A DNA stretch of 64,000 bases from Tillus elongatus (GCA_964006375.1 OZ023266.1:14210565-14274564); one strand, 5' to 3'. Counted from the first letter of the stretch, positions 32,320-44,245 are shown. The notes: generated by a model not told the origin, from the letters alone. Translations and numbers: made by a program.

Positions 32320-33310
32320 AATATATTTTGATCTGCAGCCATCTACAACCACATGTTGCTTCCTGTCTATAAGGTAATTCGAAATTAGTTTTCGGAGTGA
32401 TTCCGATAAGCCAAATGCTTCTAATAGCAGAAAAGCATGATCAATGCGGTCAAATGCCTTTGACATATCAAGGTAGATGACATCGACCTGACTACGATTA
32501 TCTAAAGCTTCCGCAATGTATTGCCTAGCGCAAACTAAGTTTGTAACTGCTGATCTGCCTGGCATGAAGCCGTGCTGAGAAGGAGTGATGAAGCTCTTTA
32601 TATGGAAGACTATATGCCTGTATAATAAAATTTCCAGAGCTTTAAGGAAGTTACAGGATAACGATATCTGCCTATAATTATGTATAAGTCTTTTATCACC
32701 AGCCTTATAAACTGGACAGGATTTCGATATCTTCCACACTATTAAAATTTTACAGTTTTAAACAAAAATTAAACATAACCTGTAAGGGGAAAGCTAAAAC
32801 GGCTGCACAATCCTTTAAAATAATCGATGAGATTAGGTCAGGACCTGACGTTATATGAGGCTTAAACGCCCAAAGAACCTCCTCAACTTCTGAAAGAAGA
32901 AAACTCACTATTTGTAATGAAGTATAATCATTGCCTTTCAAGGTGGTATTTACCACAGATTACGGTGCAGGTGTGGAGTGTCGAGATACATATGTAGACT
33001 GGAAAAAATCAGCAAAACTATTAGCAATCTCATCAGATTGATTCAAGTTGAGACCATTATATTTCATTGTTTTGGGAAGGAAGAGAATTATGTTGCTTCT
33101 TAGAGTTCAGAAATAACCAGAACTTCTTTGGATTGTTAGAGACTGAACCTTCACAGCTCATGAGGTAATTATTATATTCAGTGTTCAACAAATCTTTAAG
33201 CTCAGACCTTAACCTCCTAAACTCATCATAGTCAGCTGACTTATTTCTAGTTTCACAAGTGTTTGGCTTTTTTGCTATACAACCAGTTTTGCCTTTTACA
33301 GTGCTCTAAA
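32320..33310 (-). pseudogene. non-LTR retrotransposon reverse transcriptase, N-terminal part
   Basis: Read on the minus strand: a degenerate linker near 33000-33100 (NGLNLNQSDEIANSF then ADFFQSTYVSRHSTPAP), then VEEVLWAFKPHITSGPDLIS, SIILKDCAAVLAFPLQVMFN, WKISKSCPVYKAGDKRLIHN, YRQISLSCNFLKALEILLYR, TPSQHGFMPGRSAVTNLV and VIYLDMSKAFDRIDHAFLLL, ending at VVVDGCRSKYISA (about 32340). The expected GVPQGS and YxDD boxes are missing, so the catalytic palm is lost. A stop and a shift lie between 32739 and 32750. It faces the Jockey remnant. Clade is uncertain (CR1/Jockey superfamily style). Confidence 0.8.
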
Positions 33311-34169
33311 CGGAAGCCAGATGAGAAGTCTTTCGATTTGTATTGATTAAAACTCACCCATCCAAAGGTTAATCAGTTTGCCATCTGTAATAAATTGACA
33401 GATAGGCTAGCATATTTTTTGGGTGACGTAAGAAACTGTTTCTCCTTGTTAGGAAATAATTATATGAGTTACATTATTTGTGATGAGCATTATACGCAAG
33501 TAGAAAAATGTTGCGATTGTCTGACAACTGTGGGTAATTTTTATTCGAGTAGTATACTATTTGGATGAGTAGTGTGTGGAGAGTAAATTTGGGTATTTAT
33601 GATATTTTGTGTTTGCGCTAACTCTAACAGACATCAAGCAAACAGAACCGTTAACACAATATATGAACAACAAATCAAAAATATCGAATAGTTTCGTTCC
33701 GGAAAATGGCAGTAAATAACCACATAATTTCAATAAAAAGGAAACATAAAAATGCAGATTTATTATCGAAAGTGCGCACTTCGATGAGCTCGAAAATAAT
33801 GACTCTTAACAAATAGGACAGGGAATATATCGTGGTTTGGTTGATATGGGACAAAACTAAATGGTCTGATGATACACATGATGAGTTTAATGCAATTTAT
33901 TGACCACCCAAATATACCGGGTGATTTATATTGACTGTTTATGTGTTCAGTGAAATATTTGTTGGGCAGAATTCACAGATTTATGTCTGATTTTATGACA
34001 TAAAGTTAGCAATAATAATATTTATAATGGCCTCAAATCAAAAGTTAGTTACATTGACAGCTCCTGATTCTGGGAGTTATATTTTGTAGGCTCTAGATAG
34101 TAAATAATATCAAATTCACTGTATATACATGTTTTTTTAGCTTATACCCTACATGTAGTAGTAGTAGCA
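33311..34169. other. no recognisable gene or repeat
   Basis: A+T-rich sequence. Nothing recognised; ATATACCGGGTGATTTATAT at 33910 resembles a degenerate transposon end but has no visible partner. Confidence 0.4.
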
Positions 34170-35420
34170 GTGATGGGGAGGCTAACGCCAAACAAGTAGG
34201 CCACAATGGGCCCGTTTTGCCAACCCCGGCAACCCAGCAACCATGCTCTACTCTTCCTCGGTTCCGTAGCCAAACCGCCTCGACCTCGAAATGAAGGTTG
34301 TGACGGTCTTCAATTGGACGGTACTTACCTGATTCCTCTGCAGAGTCCTCGATCCGAACAATTCTGCTCGAAGACTCCTAATAGCCTCGTATTTACACAG
34401 GTAGTGGTAAGACGCATTCCTGGAAAGTGGGATCCCTCTCTACGCCTATCAATGTAAAGTGTCTTCTAAGAGCGCAGTGGCCTGTCAGCACCCCAAGGAT
34501 GCGGCTAAGCGTAAGTCGACTCCTACCGAGAAGCCAGACAGTCTTGTCTCTGTCCAGCCCCTCCGCGAAGTCCCTCGCCTGCCTACAGCCACCAACCGAC
34601 CCCCAGTGCCTCGCCATGGCTTCCTCAGTCCACCTGTCTAAGGCGACAGAGACCATCTTCCTAATTATGCCTATCGCAGGCTACGGGCCACAAAACGGCC
34701 GCCGGAAACCAAGCCTTGCGAGATTATTCGCTACCTCATTCCCCGCTACGCCACAGTGTCCCGGAACCCACACCAGTTGCACCTCCTTTGTCCTGGCCAG
34801 TCCTTTGAGGGCGTCAGCGCACTCCTGAACCAGTGTTGACCTGATTCTGGCCGCGCAGACTGCCCGGAGGATCGCCTGGCTATCCAAGCATATGTATAGA
34901 CATTTCTCAGGGCTCCTCCTCACATCCTGTCTGTTGGCCACAGACAGGATAGCGTACACCTCTGTCTCGAGTGCAGTGGTATATGCGCCCAGAGCATAAC
35001 TCTCGCGCACCCCCAGGCCCCGGATGTATATTCTTGCCCCGGAGGATTGTTGATCCTCCAGCCGCGATCTGTCGGTAAAACAGACCAGGCTTGCGGGCTG
35101 TAATGCAACCTCATTTTCCCTCCACTGATCTCTACTGGGAATCCTGAGGGTATATGGCCTAGTCAACATAATAGCGTTCTCGGCATTTCGTACCTTGATG
35201 GCGGAAATCGGAATTTTCTTTTCCACCTCCTTGGCGACTTTTCCATGCCCTATTACTGCTCCCTCTCCGCACCAGTTTCCAGAGTCTCGCATTCTAAGAT
35301 GGGACGCCATAGCCTTCCTTCTGATACAGATGGGAAGTGGTGGTAGCATCAACAAGACCTCTAGCGTGGCTGAGGATGTCATCCTCATAGCGCCTGTGAT
35401 GATCAAAATTGACCTGTTCT
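34170..35420 (-). mobile_element. R1-like non-LTR retrotransposon, 5'-truncated 3' end
   Basis: Minus-strand fragment with the RT-RNase H linker, the RNase H domain and the C-terminal tail of an R1-like ORF2 (35406 down to 34393), followed by a 3' untranslated part to about 34170. It belongs to a different lineage from the 6.4-kb copy (distinct wording, similar architecture). I found no clear target-site duplication. Confidence 0.75.
34393..35406 (-). pseudogene. RNase H domain of R1-like ORF2
   Basis: The frame from 35406 gives MASHLRMRDSGNWCGEGA, ALQPASLVCFTDRSRLEDQQ (catalytic aspartate in FTD), ESYALGAYTTALETEVYAIL (glutamate in LETE), YICLDSQAILRAV (aspartate in LDSQ) and VQLVWVPGHCGVAGNEVANN (histidine in PGH). 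The fourth acidic position, normally aspartate in EADxLA, is asparagine here. A frameshift near 34680 separates the tail LSRILGVLTGHCALRRHFTL. Compared with the 6.4-kb copy this domain is nearly complete, but it has no RT partner. Confidence 0.82.
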
Positions 35421-35449
35421 AGATAGAGAACCTACATGAAAGGCTATGC

Positions 35450-35620
35450 AGCATAAATGTCGTAAGAAGTTAAAAAGCCTTAAGTTTCAGCTACAATCTT
35501 CATTGTTCTTTATTTTATTAAATTATGTGCAGAAAATTAATTTAAAATAGACCCTTTATGTGATGCTTTGGTAGCAGTTTCAGTTATTTATTTAATTTTA
35601 AGGAATCAGATTACGCTTAT
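35450..35620 (-). mobile_element. TA-core element, long-form internal remnant
   Basis: CCTTAAGTTTCAGCTACAAT, TTCATTGTTCTTTATTTTAT and AAATAGACCCTTTATGTGAT match the long-form body at 22165-22260 in the same orientation. No termini are present. Confidence 0.55.
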
Positions 35621-36230
35621 TATTTAGCGTTTTTCTTTCAATTGGGCAAAGTGGACGTTTTTTATGGAGAAACGGTGTTGGTAAGAAGTTCTCCTTTCTA
35701 TGGACTTCTGTAAGGTGAGTTTTTTACAGTTTGCATTTTTAGCTCCGTTGTAGCATGTTTACCTTGCACAGAACCACAAATTTATTTTAGGTCTCTTAAC
35801 TGTATTGTGGAGTTGAGATCACAGCATTTGTCCGATGGTTAATGCATAAAGGGGTTCCTCTAGGCATGTTTCTGAATTATTTTTTTCAAAAAAACGAACA
35901 ATACGCTAATATGCTAATTTACCTATAAATGTTATTAATATTTAAAAAATGGAAACAACGCCCGTGCCTCGAATAAAGGTCTCTTCGTCATTTTAACTTT
36001 AAATGAAATTTCTTTCTCCCGTTTCGCATCCGTTCAACACATTGGGCACAGAAAATATAGGAATTTACTTAGAATTGTCATTTATAATTGAAGGAAAATA
36101 AAACTTGTTTTAGGTATGCAACGAAAAAATTCACACAAAACAGAATAATTTCTAGATTCTAAAACCTTCTGTGACGCTGTAATTAAACAACGTTAAATGA
36201 GACGAAAACCATTTTAGGTTAAGAAATCGA
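35621..36230. other. no recognisable gene or repeat
   Basis: A+T-rich 3' flank of the large CR1-like copy. Nothing recognised. Confidence 0.4.
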
Positions 36231-39200
36231 AATTTTTTTTTTTTTTTTTTTTTTTAATGTCAACAACACACCACGAGGGCTTACAGCCTAAATACTATCG
36301 TACCGTGGGTGTTGACAAGGAGGAAAGAGGCAACTTGTTAATTCTGGACTTGAAGGTTTGGAGGTTCGGAGGAGAAGGAAAAACATGTGCCGGCAAGGAA
36401 TTCCACAACTTGGAAGTCCTCGGGACAAAAGAGCGGGCATAACAAGATGTTCTATGTCTGGTGACCTGGACAGTAAAAGGGTGCATTCGCTCTGTTCCCC
36501 TGGTAGATCTGCTGGGGGCAGCAGGTGGGGGAATTATGGAGGAAAGCTCCTCTGAGCAGTGCCCGTGCAGATATCTATAAAAGAGAGTGAGGTCACCAAA
36601 GGCACGTCGGTGGGCAAGGGATGGAAGCCTTTGGGTGAGGGTAGGGTCACCGATGAGACGTATAGCTCTCTTTTGAATGGAGTCCAGGATAGCGAGTGTA
36701 GAAGCGGCTGCTGCACCCCAGATGTGGGAGCAGTATTCGAGGTTTGGCCTTATTTGTGAAGTGTATAAGGTATAGAGATTAGTTGGTGAAAAGTATTTGC
36801 GAGCCCGGAAGAGGAAACCCAATTTCTTAGCAGCCGCTTCTGCAATTGATGTAACATGTTGGTGCCAATTAAGATTTCGATCCACAGAAATGCCAACAAG
36901 AGAAAAGGACTCATTACTTTGAATAACTTGGTTGTTCATTGTGATGGGTCTAGGGCTGCTGTATCTCTTGTGAGAAAGAAAGCAAGACTTAGTTTTGGTG
37001 GGGTTGAATTGTACAAGATTTCTACTTCCCCAGTCTAATATTTTTTGGAGGTCTACGGAGACAGAACCCTCCATGAGTCTGCGATCCTCATCTAATTGGG
37101 CTAAAGAGACAGGCTTAGAATATTGTATGTTTGAGTGGAGGGTGCTGTCGTCCGCGTAACTGTGAACTGGGTTGGATGTGCTAGAGAGGAGGTCATTGAT
37201 GTGGAGAAGAAACAAAGTAGGGGCTAAAGCTGAACCTTGAGGAACTCCTGCATTAATTGGATACAGTTTAGAGGAATGGCCATCCACAACAACAGATATG
37301 TTCCTGTTGGAGAGGAAATTTGCTGTCCAGGTACAAAGTTTTGGTGGTAGGCCATAGGCCGGAAGTTTATTAAGCAGCGCTGCGTGCCAGACCTGGTCGA
37401 ATGCTTTGGATATGTCTAGAGCAACAATCTGGGATTCACCGTGTTGTTCCATAGACTTGTTCCAAGAATGGGTGACAAAGGAAAGGAGGTCGGCAGTCGA
37501 TCTGCGCTGACAGAATCCATACTGCCTGTCGTGGATTAGACTGTGTTTTTCAAGGAATTTTAGTAGTTCGGTGTTTATATACTTTTCCATCACTTTAGAG
37601 ATGACTGAAAGGAGAGAAATAGGCCTGTAGTTGCTAGGAAGCGCTTTGGATTCTTTCTTGGGGATGGGTTGTACTCAAGCAGTTTTCCAGTTACTAGGGA
37701 ATATGCCTTTATTGTAAGATATCTGAAACAGACGAGTCAGGACAGGAGCAAGTTCTGGTGCGCATTTTTTGAGAACAATTGCTGGGATCTCGTCAAGGCC
37801 AGAGGCTTTCCTGGTATTAAGAGAAGAGAGCATCTTTCGTACCTTTTTAGTTTTGAAAATGATATCAGTCATTTTATGCGCGACGTTGGGGACTGTTGGT
37901 GGTTGAACATTTGGAGTTGGGTTGAGAGTAGAATTTCCGGCGAACAACGAAGCAAAAAGTTCAGCCTTGCCCAGGGCGGTAGAAACAATTTCATCACCGG
38001 AGACGAGAGGTGGGAACGTGCTCTTGCAGAAATTATTCCCAATAGACTTAGCAAGAGTCCAGAAGGGTTTGCCGCCGTTGGAGCTTGAGAGGACTTTGTT
38101 TTTGATGTGGTTATTAAACGAGTTTTTTGCCTCAGAAAGAATGCGGACATAGCGGTTTCTTGCGTCGTTGAATGCTTGACGATTTTCTTGACTGGGATTG
38201 TGTAGAAGCGTTTTGTGAGCTTTGACCTTTTCAAGTCTGGCCTTGTCACAGGATTTAGAGAACCAGGGCTTTTGAGTGGCTGAAGAGGTTTTCTGTGTAC
38301 GTGGAATAAATAATTCCATGCCAGCTTGGATAATTTCGGTGACGTTTTCTGAGATATCAGAGGGGTCAGGATGAGAGAAGCAGACAGACGCCCATGGAAA
38401 TGAGGAAAAGTAATCCCGCATTTCGTCCCAGTTTGCGGAGTTGTAGTGCCAAACGATACGTGGGTGTGATGACTGTGTGACCTCGGGTTGCATTGCACAG
38501 GAAGCAGTGACCATGCCGTGGTCTGAGCGACCAAGGGGGGCGGTGACTGATATCTTATAGCATTCAGGATTTGTAGTAAGAAGGAGATCCAAGGGATTTG
38601 AGCTGTGTGTTGGGATACGAGGAAAGTAAGTAGGTTGCTGAACCATATTGGCCAAAGAATTGCTGACTGCAAAGGCCTCCGCTGCTCTCCCTTGTGGATC
38701 GGTTTTTGAAGATCCTAGCCATTCCTTATTATGGACATTGAAGTCGCCAAGAATAGTGACCTCGGAGGAAGGATATTCAGAAATCAGATAGTCGGTTTTT
38801 TCAGAAAGGTAGTCAAAGAGCTGGACAAAGTTGTTGTCAGAAGGTGACCGGTAAATGCAACAGATGAATTTAGTTGCAGCCCTGAGAGAGAGTTTTATCC
38901 ATAGTATGTCTTTTCTTCCAGCTTCTAAATTGGGAAGTCTGGTGCAGGGTATATTGCTACGGACGTATGCGCACACGCCTCCATGCAATCTAAAGGCAGT
39001 AAGGAGCTCATACCCCGGGAAATTAAGGTGATTAGTGGTTGTTTTGGCACTGATTTGGGTTTCGGTGAGGAAGAGGAGTTGGGGCCTGTTAGCCTGGAGG
39101 AAATGGTGGACGGAGTTCAGGTTAGAATTTAGGCCACATATATTCGAAAAGGATATGTTAAATCTTGATGTTGGCGCCCCCTGTACACCCCTCTCCCGGA

Positions 39201-39370
39201 GATCCGAATGGAGGGGTATTTTGCCTCCGGAATATTTTATACAAGGAGGAGCCATCATCATTTTTGCTTATAAGGGAAACCGACTCATACACCAGAGCCG
39301 GAAACGTCCGTTGGGACTTCACCGGCTCCTTGATGTATGGGGTGGTACCTCCTCGGGCGTGAAAAAATCC
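36231..39370 (-). mobile_element. CR1-like non-LTR retrotransposon, near-complete ORF2 copy
   Basis: On the minus strand the element runs from about 39370 to a 3' poly(A), seen as a T run at about 36232-36255. After the ORF2 stop it carries the short 3' end ACTATCGTACCGTGGG (as read on the plus strand), shared by the copies at 27.4, 40.5 and 54.7 kb. It is by far the best preserved transposable element in the window. No ORF1 is recognisable upstream of ORF2, so the 5' end is probably truncated. I could not identify a target-site duplication. Confidence 0.88.
36295..39261 (-). pseudogene. CR1-like ORF2 (endonuclease plus reverse transcriptase) with one in-frame stop
   Basis: A single 989-codon reading frame interrupted only by a TGA at 37675-37677. 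The copy at 40.5 kb has CGA (arginine) at that codon, so this is a point mutation. The N-terminal apurinic-type endonuclease shows NICGLNSN, LFLTETQI, CIYRSPSDNN, VTILGDFNVHNKEW and LGRSDHGMV. The reverse transcriptase shows RKASGLDEIPAIVLKKCAPE, NYRPISLLSV, FDQVWHAALLNKL, NAGVPQGSALAPTLFLLHIN and the catalytic YADDST (about 37147-37164). The C-terminus reads FVPRTSKLWNSLPAHVFPSP and INKLPLSSLSTPTVR. The methionine at 39261 is the first of three in a row and lies 28 residues before the endonuclease start. The function is target-primed reverse transcription. Length and domain order fit a complete ORF2 of the CR1/Jockey superfamily. Confidence 0.9.
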
Positions 39371-39837
39371 TTTACTGTTACATAAAGGGAAATTCCACTA
39401 CCACCTGCTATGGATTGGATTGGATCAATGTCTACCCCTTTAAAAATAAGATTAATAAAGGGACTATCAATTGTCCAGTAGTTATGATTTTCGACATAGT
39501 AGGAGGATACAAAACATTTTCATCATTTTGCATCCATGCCTATTGTCGGCAAATGTTTAAACAGTAATATAAGCTTTCGTACTCCAAAAAAAGAAACAAG
39601 ATTCTTATAAGGCGTAATACAATAGTGCATAATAGTCCACGGCAACAGTACATGTCATGTTCAACTGACAAATTATTTTGATAAATGTCAGATCTACTTT
39701 CAAAGTGTCTTGTAAATAAGTATTTTGTTTTCTGAGATTTGTAATACAAGTGTAGGCATGCTCTTCTTCTTACATTCATATTTATTTTTGGCCATCACAA
39801 TTTTACTCATAGAGTTGCATACAATTTTAGTTAATTT
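39371..39837. other. no recognisable gene or repeat
   Basis: A+T-rich 5' flank of the CR1-like copy. Nothing recognised. Confidence 0.4.
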
Positions 39838-39938
39838 TGAATTTTGAAAAAGATTTCTTCAAGTGAGGGCGAACTAGGCCCCATAGAACCCATGTCCGGG
39901 TTAGTTTCAGTTTTTATCTCTTTTCATATATACAGTGT
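39838..39938 (-). mobile_element. TA-core element, 3' segment, reverse strand
   Basis: GAACTAGGCCCCATAGAACC then CATGTCCGGGTTAGTTTCAG is the reverse complement of the post-core segment (GGGTTCTAGGGGCCC and CTGACCCCGGA in other copies). Confidence 0.65.
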
Positions 39939-39939
39939 G

Positions 39940-40165
39940 ACGCATTTCTAGGGTAAAGCTCAATATATCCATTATTATAAAAGACATGAGAAAATGTATG
40001 CATGTTAATTATACGATGTCTGGAACTGCATCTTATAAAATTATTTTTACAATCACAGGTGGCCATTAAGTCGCTGGTGATGCATTTTTTTTTCCTAATC
40101 GAACACGCCTTATATTATTGCAATTTTTGCATTTTCCATCGAAAGATAATGCATGTTTGTAAGAA
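39940..40165. repeat. repeat with a transposon-like end, inverted partner at 43985-44245
   Basis: It starts at a TA with CAGTGTGACGCATTTCTAGG then GTAAAGCTCAATATATCC, and later has ATCTTATAAAATTATTTTTA, CAATCACAGGTGGCCA and GCATTTTCCATCGAAAG. The same words occur in reverse complement at 43985-44245. The CAGnGnG start next to TA resembles a Tc1/mariner-type terminus. Confidence 0.6.
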
Positions 40166-40171
40166 AATAAA

Positions 40172-40485
40172 TTCGGGACTCAGCAAGTGCGTTATGGTAG
40201 CGATTTTTCATAAAATGTTTCTTTCGATAGCTTAATTTACTATTAACCTAAGGTTCGTTGACCAGGAAACCAGTTTTTTGGGTACATTTTAAGTTTATTT
40301 TCGGAAGATTTTTGTATACTGTCAAACAATAAAGTTATTTTAATGAAATATGGTACATTGTTTCTCCTATATAGGTTATACTGATAAGCAAATTTGATAC
40401 AAGCTTTCTTAAAAAAAATATATATTTCCTATTAAAAACATTTTTATGAAAATTCACTACCATAACATCCTTGCTGCGTCACGAC
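40172..40485. mobile_element. MITE-like unit with TA-core start motif inverted at both ends
   Basis: The left end is TTCGGGACTCAGCAAGTGCG then TTATGGTAGCGATTTTTCAT. The right end is AAAATTCACTACCATAACAT then CCTTGCTGCGTCACGAC. The interior GACCAGGAAACCAG and ATATAGGTTATACTGATAAG parallels the units at 22.4 and 24.1 kb. The length is 314 bp. Confidence 0.8.
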
Positions 40486-40509
40486 ATTTTTGTTACTTTA
40501 AAAGAAATA

Positions 40510-42030
40510 CCTGATTTTAAATGCGCACCAGAGCTTGCTCCTGTCCTGACTCGTCTGTTTCAGATATCTTATAATAAAGGCATATTCCCTAGTAACTGGA
40601 AAACTGCTCGAGTACAACCCGTCACCAAGAAAGGATCCAAAGCGCTTCCTAGCAACTACATGCCTATTTCTCTCCTTTCAGTAGTCTCTAAAGTGATGGA
40701 AAAATATATAAACACCGAATTACTAAAATTTCTTAAAAAACACAGTCTAATCCACGACAGGCAGTATGGATTCCGTCAGCGCAGATCGACTGCCGACCTC
40801 CTTTCCTTTGTCACCCATTCTTGGAACAAGTCTATGGAACAACACGGTGAATCCCAGATTGTTGCTCTAGACATATCAAAAGCATTCGACCAGGTCTGGC
40901 ACGCAGCTCTGCTTAATAAACTTCCGGCCTATGGCCTACCACCAAAACTCTGTATGTGGACAGCAAATTTCCTCTCCAACAGGAGCATATCTGTTGTTGT
41001 GGATGGCCATTCCTCTAAACTGTATCCAATTAATGCAGGAGTTCCTCAAGGTTCAGCTTTAGCCCCTACTTTGTTTCTTCTCCACATCAATGACCTCCTC
41101 TCTAGCACATCCAACCCAGTTCACAGCTACGTGGACGACAGCACCCTCCATTCAAATATACAATATTCTAAGCTTGTCTCTTTAGCGCAATTAGATGAGG
41201 ATCGCAGACTCATGGAGGGTTCTGTCTCCGTGGATCTCCAAAAAATATTAGACTGGGGAAGTAGAAATCTTGTACAATTCAACCCCACTAAAACTAAGTC
41301 TGGCTTTCTTTCTCACAAGAGATACACCAGCCCTAGACCCATCACAATGAACAACCAAGTTATTCAAAGTAATGAGTCCTTTTCTCTTGTTGTCATTTCT
41401 GTGGATCGAAATCTTAATTGGCACCAACATGTTACATCAATTGCAGAAGCGGCTGCTAAGAAATTAGGTTTCCTCTTCCGGGCTCGCAAATACTTTTCAC
41501 CAGCTAATCTCTATACCTTATATACTTCACAAATAAGGCGAAACCTCGAATACTGCTCCCACATTTGGGGTGTCGCTGCCGCTTCTACACTAGCTATTCT
41601 GGACTCCATTCAAAAGAGAGCTATACGTCTCATCGGTGACCCCACCATGGCCCAAAGGATGGCATCCCTTGCCCACTGACGTGCCGTTGGTGACCTCTCT
41701 CTCTCTTTTATAGATATCTGCACGGGCACTGCTCAGAGGAGCTTTCCTCCATAGTTCCCCCACCTGCTGCTCCCAGCAGATCTACCAGGGGAACAGAGCG
41801 AATGCACCCTTTTACTGTCCAGGTCATCAGACTTAGAACATCTTGTTATGCCCGCTCTTTTCTCCCGAGGACTTCCATGTTGTGGAATTCCTTGCCGGCA
41901 CATGTTTTTCCTTCTCCTCCGAACCTCCAAACCTTCAAGTCCAAAATTAACAAGCTGCCTCTTTCCTCCTTGTCAACACTCATGGTACGATAGTATTTAG
42001 GCTGTAAGTTCTCGTGGTGTGTTGTTGAAA
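40510..42030 (+). pseudogene. CR1-like retrotransposon, 5'-truncated copy with most of the RT
   Basis: The copy begins in the RT N-terminus at KCAPELAPVLTRLFQISYNK and reads unbroken to 41679, including VVDGHSSKLYPINAGVPQGS. The catalytic box here is YVDDST, where the conserved alanine of YADD is valine. A TGA at 41677-41679 replaces a CGA arginine codon, and a 2-base length difference in the CTCTCTCTCT run just after shifts the frame. The C-terminal part resumes at 41802 (HPFTVQVIRLRTSCYARSFL). The 3' end is GTGTGTTGTTGAAATT plus a short A run at 42030. The apparent start at 40471 lies in flanking DNA and is not the element's own. Confidence 0.9.
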
Positions 42031-43984
42031 TTAAAAAAAAAGGACTCAGATGTCCCACTAAAAAAAATCAAAATGGAGAACTAAAATTGTGAAAAAAGTA
42101 AAATTAATTCTTTTATGCGGAAATTGTATAAAAACAAACATAAACTATTACGTAAAATGAGAATTGGGCAAGAAAGGGTTAATACCTAAAAATCCCGTAT
42201 CTTGAAAACGAAGTCTAGGACATACGTTGATATAAGCTCTTTGTCTGAGATTAAGCTAAAGAACCGCTCCTTTTAAGGTTTGTTGACATACTTAATTAAC
42301 ACTCTGTATGTATCAGCTCTGCATTTATAAGCTATGATCCCACACAAGTCCAGTTTGTGATAGTTTCTAGAAACTTTTTCTCCAGTATATATCATTTATA
42401 TCCTCTTGGGTTTCAATTCTTGCGAACTGTTGCAGGTGTTGGCTAGTGACCGTAGTTCTGCGGGATGGAAAAGCCATCCAAGTTGTCAAAAACTGGTGAA
42501 ATATAGTCGATGTCGATTTGAAAGGTGGCAGAGGTGCACACTACACACAGAGAGAGAGTACATTTCTGGCATTGCCGTTGCTGTTAGGGCTATTTGGATG
42601 TGTGTGAGTGAGCGAGAGGGCCTTCACAGTTGTTACAATGAGAGACTCTGATGGATAGCTACACTTGAGTGATTTATGTCGACCACTGTTAAATTGTCTG
42701 TCTGTGTGTCTGGTTTTGTGTAAATGTGTGTGAATCGAATGAGGTAACTTGTGCTCTCTCACACGCCTTCTCACGGCAAAGGCATATCATCTAGTATCAT
42801 CGCTGATAAACTGCCCGTGTAAACATATGAATACGCGTTTATCATCTTGTAAAACGTATGGGCATTGAAAAGCATGGGGCATATCATTTGTACACTTCCC
42901 TTTTGGTGTCCATTCTTTTAAGCTTTCTCGTGCCAGGCTCCTTGCCTTATTTTTTTTTCAGAAAATTAAGCTTCTACAATTAGTTTTTCAGTTTTCGTTA
43001 CAGCTGGGGATTCTCCCAGTTCTTGGTAGGTAATTAAAAAAACGTATACTTGATTAAGAATATGATAAGTAGCCTCAATTTTGCATTGTATTTCTGCGGA
43101 ATTGGGTGATCTATATGACGTAATCGTTATAGTGATCAAGGTTACTTGAAACGAAAATAAAGATTATGCCGTTTTTAGCGAATTTTCATGAAAAAAAAAA
43201 ACGGGGACGGTCGACTTAACCGCAACTGGAATCTAGCAAAACGGCGCACACCACAAGAAAGAGTACGTAACGTAGATTTATAATCCGGAAAAAAAAAATT
43301 ACGGAAAAACCAGAAATAACAGAATAATTGAGAAATAAAATTCCAAAAAATGCACCAATTTCACGTTTCGAACTGTCAATTTTCAGCAGCGTTGCCACAT
43401 TGAATGAATGCACTGCCGGACAGTGCTTACTGCTCTATCGGCTTGCCTGACCTGATCTTGACCTGACCTGACATCCCCCCAGTAACAAGTAAATAGCTTC
43501 GAAACTGACAACAATGCCTATCATGTCAACGAAACAACAGTCATAAACTCAGCTACGAAAATATACGTTTTTGTTTCAAATCGAAACGTTTTAATTGCGT
43601 TTAGCATTGAAAGGTTATTAAAAACGAAATATACCACACTGTTTTACTTTATTAAGGTATGTACAACTGTTTTTAAGCCATATTCTATTATAATCACGTT
43701 AATATGTAGTTGCGGTTAGGCCGACCATTCCCAAAAAAAAAAACTTTATTTAAGAGCGCTCTGTATACGGCATCTCGACTTTATCGACAAATGATATTAA
43801 AAGAAAACCTTTCTGAATGCGTCACTTTCATGAAACTCTCCTATCTATTGGTAAATGTAATTGAAAACCTCCCTAAAAACGTCATTTTCATGGGATTCCG
43901 ATTTTCATTGGTAAAAACGCTGTATCGTAATTTTTGATATGTTCCAAAGTGGAAAAAGTTGAAAAACAATTGAAATAACTCGAA
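42031..43984. other. no recognisable gene; low-complexity patches
   Basis: About 1.95 kb. It holds AGAGAGAGAG and TGTGTGAGTGAGCGAGAG at 42548-42620 and a short TAGCGAATTTTCATG at about 43177 that echoes the TA-core motif. A near-duplicated pair CGTCACTTTCATG and CGTCATTTTCATG lies at about 43820 and 43878. No coding signature. Confidence 0.45.
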
Positions 43985-44245
43985 AACGATATAAATGTTG
44001 TCTCTTTACAAGCATGCATTAACATTGGACGGAAAATGCAATAATAGTACAATAAATGGGCTGTTCGATTAAAAGAAACTTGTATTACCAACTACTCATG
44101 GGCCAGTCTGTGATTGTCAACATAATTTTATAAGATGCAGGTCAAAGGGCCCCATAAATAACTTTTATAATATTTTCCTGTATCTTATATAATAACCTAT
44201 ATATTGAGCTTTAGAGTAAAAATGCACCCCCCCCCCTGTATATAT
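43985..44245. repeat. repeat, inverted partner of 39940-40165
   Basis: Contains GACGGAAAATGCAATAATAG, ACATAATTTTATAAGATGCA, ATATATTGAGCTTTAGAGTA and TGCACCCCCCCCCCTGTATA, the reverse complement order of the 39.94-kb copy. The right edge, CCCTGTATA, looks like a TIR terminus. A run of about ten C residues is at 44226-44235. Confidence 0.6.

Noticed and set aside
37669..38088. Plus-strand frame of 139 codons inside the CR1-like element
   Set aside because: Antisense to ORF2. The similar frames at 36257, 36358, 39035 and 41733 are shadows of the same kind.
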